Positions 7,021 to 7,719 of a stretch of DNA of 7,719 nucleotides are shown in pieces (within the stretch, counting starts at the first letter, position 1; each line of letters begins with the position of its first letter). This DNA is from an uncultured bacterium (GTDB lineage: Bacteria; Cloacimonadota; Cloacimonadia; Cloacimonadales; Cloacimonadaceae). The DNA lies in NCBI GenBank assembly GCA_938009275.1, contig CALLHY010000046.1, positions 1 to 7,719 on the forward strand, read 5' to 3'. Below the pieces are notes generated by a model. It searched no databases. It saw only the letters and a program-made list of their open reading frames with translations, and was not told where the DNA came from. The position numbers were made by a program, and so were the translations under genes.

Positions 7021-7026
7021 ATTGAT

Positions 7027-7032
7027 CTCCTT
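7027..7032 (-). promoter_or_regulatory. Ribosome binding site of the Hsp70 gene
   Basis: AAGGAG on the minus strand ends 6 nt before ATG 7020, inside the 17-nt gap after the GrpE-like gene. It fixes the Hsp70 start. Confidence 0.75.
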
Positions 7033-7037
7033 ATAAG

Positions 7038-7595
7038 TTATATGTATACTATTATTTCCGCCCTGCGTATCACGCGATCACCGCACCTATATCCAGACCT
7101 GATAATACCTGCGATCATATCTTTCTGCGATGGGTCGGTAGCTTGTTTAGTATGCAAGGCATAATGAAGGTTCGTATCAGCTTTCATGTTCTGCGATGGT
7201 ATGATAGACCACCCTAGAGTGTCACAGATAATAGACAGCATTTTGTTGAATGGCAGAAGAAACTCCTCAATTTCTTTGTTATCGGTTTTCTTCAAAACTG
7301 CCATCATGTTGTCCACAGTGTCCAGTATGTCCAGAATGGCCTTTTCATATCTTGACATGTTGTTCTTGAGCTCGGTTCTTTCCAATATCAGAGCTTGAGT
7401 GAGTTCCTGGGATTTTTCCAGGCTACTGTTAGCTTCCAAGCGCAGATCTTCCATTTTTTGCAGGTTTTTCTGCTGGATAAGGTTAAACCGGTTTAGAATA
7501 TTGATAAACTGGTCATAATCTGAGCCACAAGCAGTCCCTTCGTCATGCATCTGAATTGGAGTAAAATCAGTTAGAGTCTTGTCTTTCCATCTCAT
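7038..7595 (-). CDS. grpE: GrpE-like nucleotide exchange factor, divergent
   Basis: The 185-residue product has the GrpE plan at low similarity. Residues about 30-85 are a long charged helix fit for the GrpE coiled-coil dimer stalk. ILDILDTVDNMMAVL (86-100) matches the four-helix-bundle motif (xxLLxVxDxLxxAL). LGWSIIPSQ..KADTNLHYALHTK (127-150) matches the G-x-x-x-I-x-P-x-G-x-x-F-x-P-x-x-H-x-A block, and SGYRCGDRVIRRAEIIV (167-183) matches the terminal GYxLxxRVIRPAxVxV strand of the beta-wing. GrpE releases ADP from Hsp70, here presumably from the Hsp70 encoded directly downstream. I choose ATG 7595 because AGGAGG sits 4 nt upstream. The frame extends further to a TTG at 7691, but that has no ribosome site and the extra 32 residues do not look like GrpE. 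It is the first gene of the operon. Confidence 0.8.
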   Translation of the reverse strand: MRWKDKTLTDFTPIQMHDEGTACGSDYDQFINILNRFNLIQQKNLQKMEDLRLEANSSLEKSQELTQALILERTELKNNMSRYEKAILDILDTVDNMMAVLKKTDNKEIEEFLLPFNKMLSIICDTLGWSIIPSQNMKADTNLHYALHTKQATDPSQKDMIAGIIRSGYRCGDRVIRRAEIIVYI

Positions 7596-7599
7596 ATAT

Positions 7600-7605
7600 C
7601 CTCCT
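7600..7605 (-). promoter_or_regulatory. Ribosome binding site that decides the start of the GrpE-like gene
   Basis: A perfect AGGAGG (minus strand) precedes ATG 7595 by 4 nt. It is the strongest Shine-Dalgarno in the window and argues against the longer reading that starts at TTG 7691. Confidence 0.8.
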
Positions 7606-7694
7606 GAAATTATCTGCGAGCAACGAGAAATAAAGCTTGTCTCAATGTCAAGAAAAAAGTAGTAACTCACATCCCCCCGTTTTTCAAACAAGGT

Positions 7695-7700
7695 ATTATA
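7695..7700 (-). promoter_or_regulatory. Possible -10 box of the chaperone operon promoter
   Basis: TATAAT on the minus strand (ACTTATAATACC) lies about 100 bases upstream of ATG 7595. With a usual 17-nt spacer the -35 hexamer would fall at the window edge and cannot be read. Transcription would start near 7688 and leave a leader of about 90 nt. A TTGACA at 7650-7645 has no fitting -10, and no CIRCE or sigma-32 consensus is seen. Confidence 0.3.
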
Positions 7701-7719
7701 AGTTGGTTTTCTTCGTGCC

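Noticed and set aside
7636..7652. CTTG...CAAG imperfect inverted repeat upstream of the GrpE-like gene, considered as an operator
   Set aside because: Only four outer pairs match cleanly, and it does not resemble CIRCE or another heat-shock operator that I know.
7667..7678. GGGGGG-ATG-TGA on the minus strand in the leader, a possible start-stop upstream frame
   Set aside because: A six-G run before an ATG-TGA pair can arise by chance, and no other sign of leader control supports it.
7596..7691. Extended N-terminus of the GrpE-like protein from TTG 7691
   Set aside because: The TTG has no ribosome site, the added 32 residues do not resemble GrpE, and AGGAGG sits just before ATG 7595.

Overview
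Organism. The window is bacterial, with compact minus-strand genes that overlap or nearly touch and clear Shine-Dalgarno sites (AGGAGG, AAGGAG, GGAG). Base composition is moderate. Nothing in it fixes the taxon. The gene style (TPR proteins with zinc ribbons and single membrane anchors, a DnaK paralogue in an accessory operon, IS3-type debris) would suit a Gram-negative anaerobe of the FCB or Cloacimonadota type, but that is a guess.

Layout. From 7595 down to 1432 the minus strand carries one five-gene operon: a GrpE-like exchange factor (7595-7038), an Hsp70 of the DnaK family with a shortened lid (7020-5293), a TPR protein fused to a Lon-type S16 peptidase domain with no AAA+ ATPase (5286-3883), a zinc-ribbon/TPR-like protein with one central membrane helix (3892-2795), and a degenerate J-domain/TPR/zinc-ribbon protein ending in a membrane helix (2802-1432). 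Spacings are 17 nt, 6 nt, a 10-nt overlap and an 8-nt overlap, so the genes are almost certainly co-transcribed and partly translationally coupled. A possible -10 box (TATAAT, minus strand, 7700-7695) lies upstream of the first gene and a weak hairpin (1426-1411) follows the last.

The left 1.25 kb is a graveyard. On the plus strand it holds the 3' end of a gene cut by the window edge (3-128), a small winged-helix gene frameshifted at an A6 run (125-368), and an open frame with a helix-turn-helix but no start codon (338-592). On the minus strand, 1233-680 is a decayed IS3-family insertion sequence with recognisable OrfA and OrfB pieces in order, broken by stops and frameshifts. Positions 1234-1431 hold no gene.

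How the genes may work together (inference). GrpE-like and Hsp70 proteins form a chaperone core. The J-like protein and the zinc-ribbon protein are both membrane anchored with their TPR and zinc-ribbon parts predicted in the cytoplasm. The TPR-Lon protein has an intact Ser-Lys dyad (S374/K417) but no unfoldase of its own. The simplest model is a dedicated membrane-associated chaperone-protease module in which Hsp70 and the TPR proteins deliver or hold unfolded clients for a Lon-type peptidase. The J-like protein lacks the HPD motif normally needed to stimulate Hsp70, so it may act as a regulator or adaptor rather than a classical co-chaperone. I know of no named system with this gene set.
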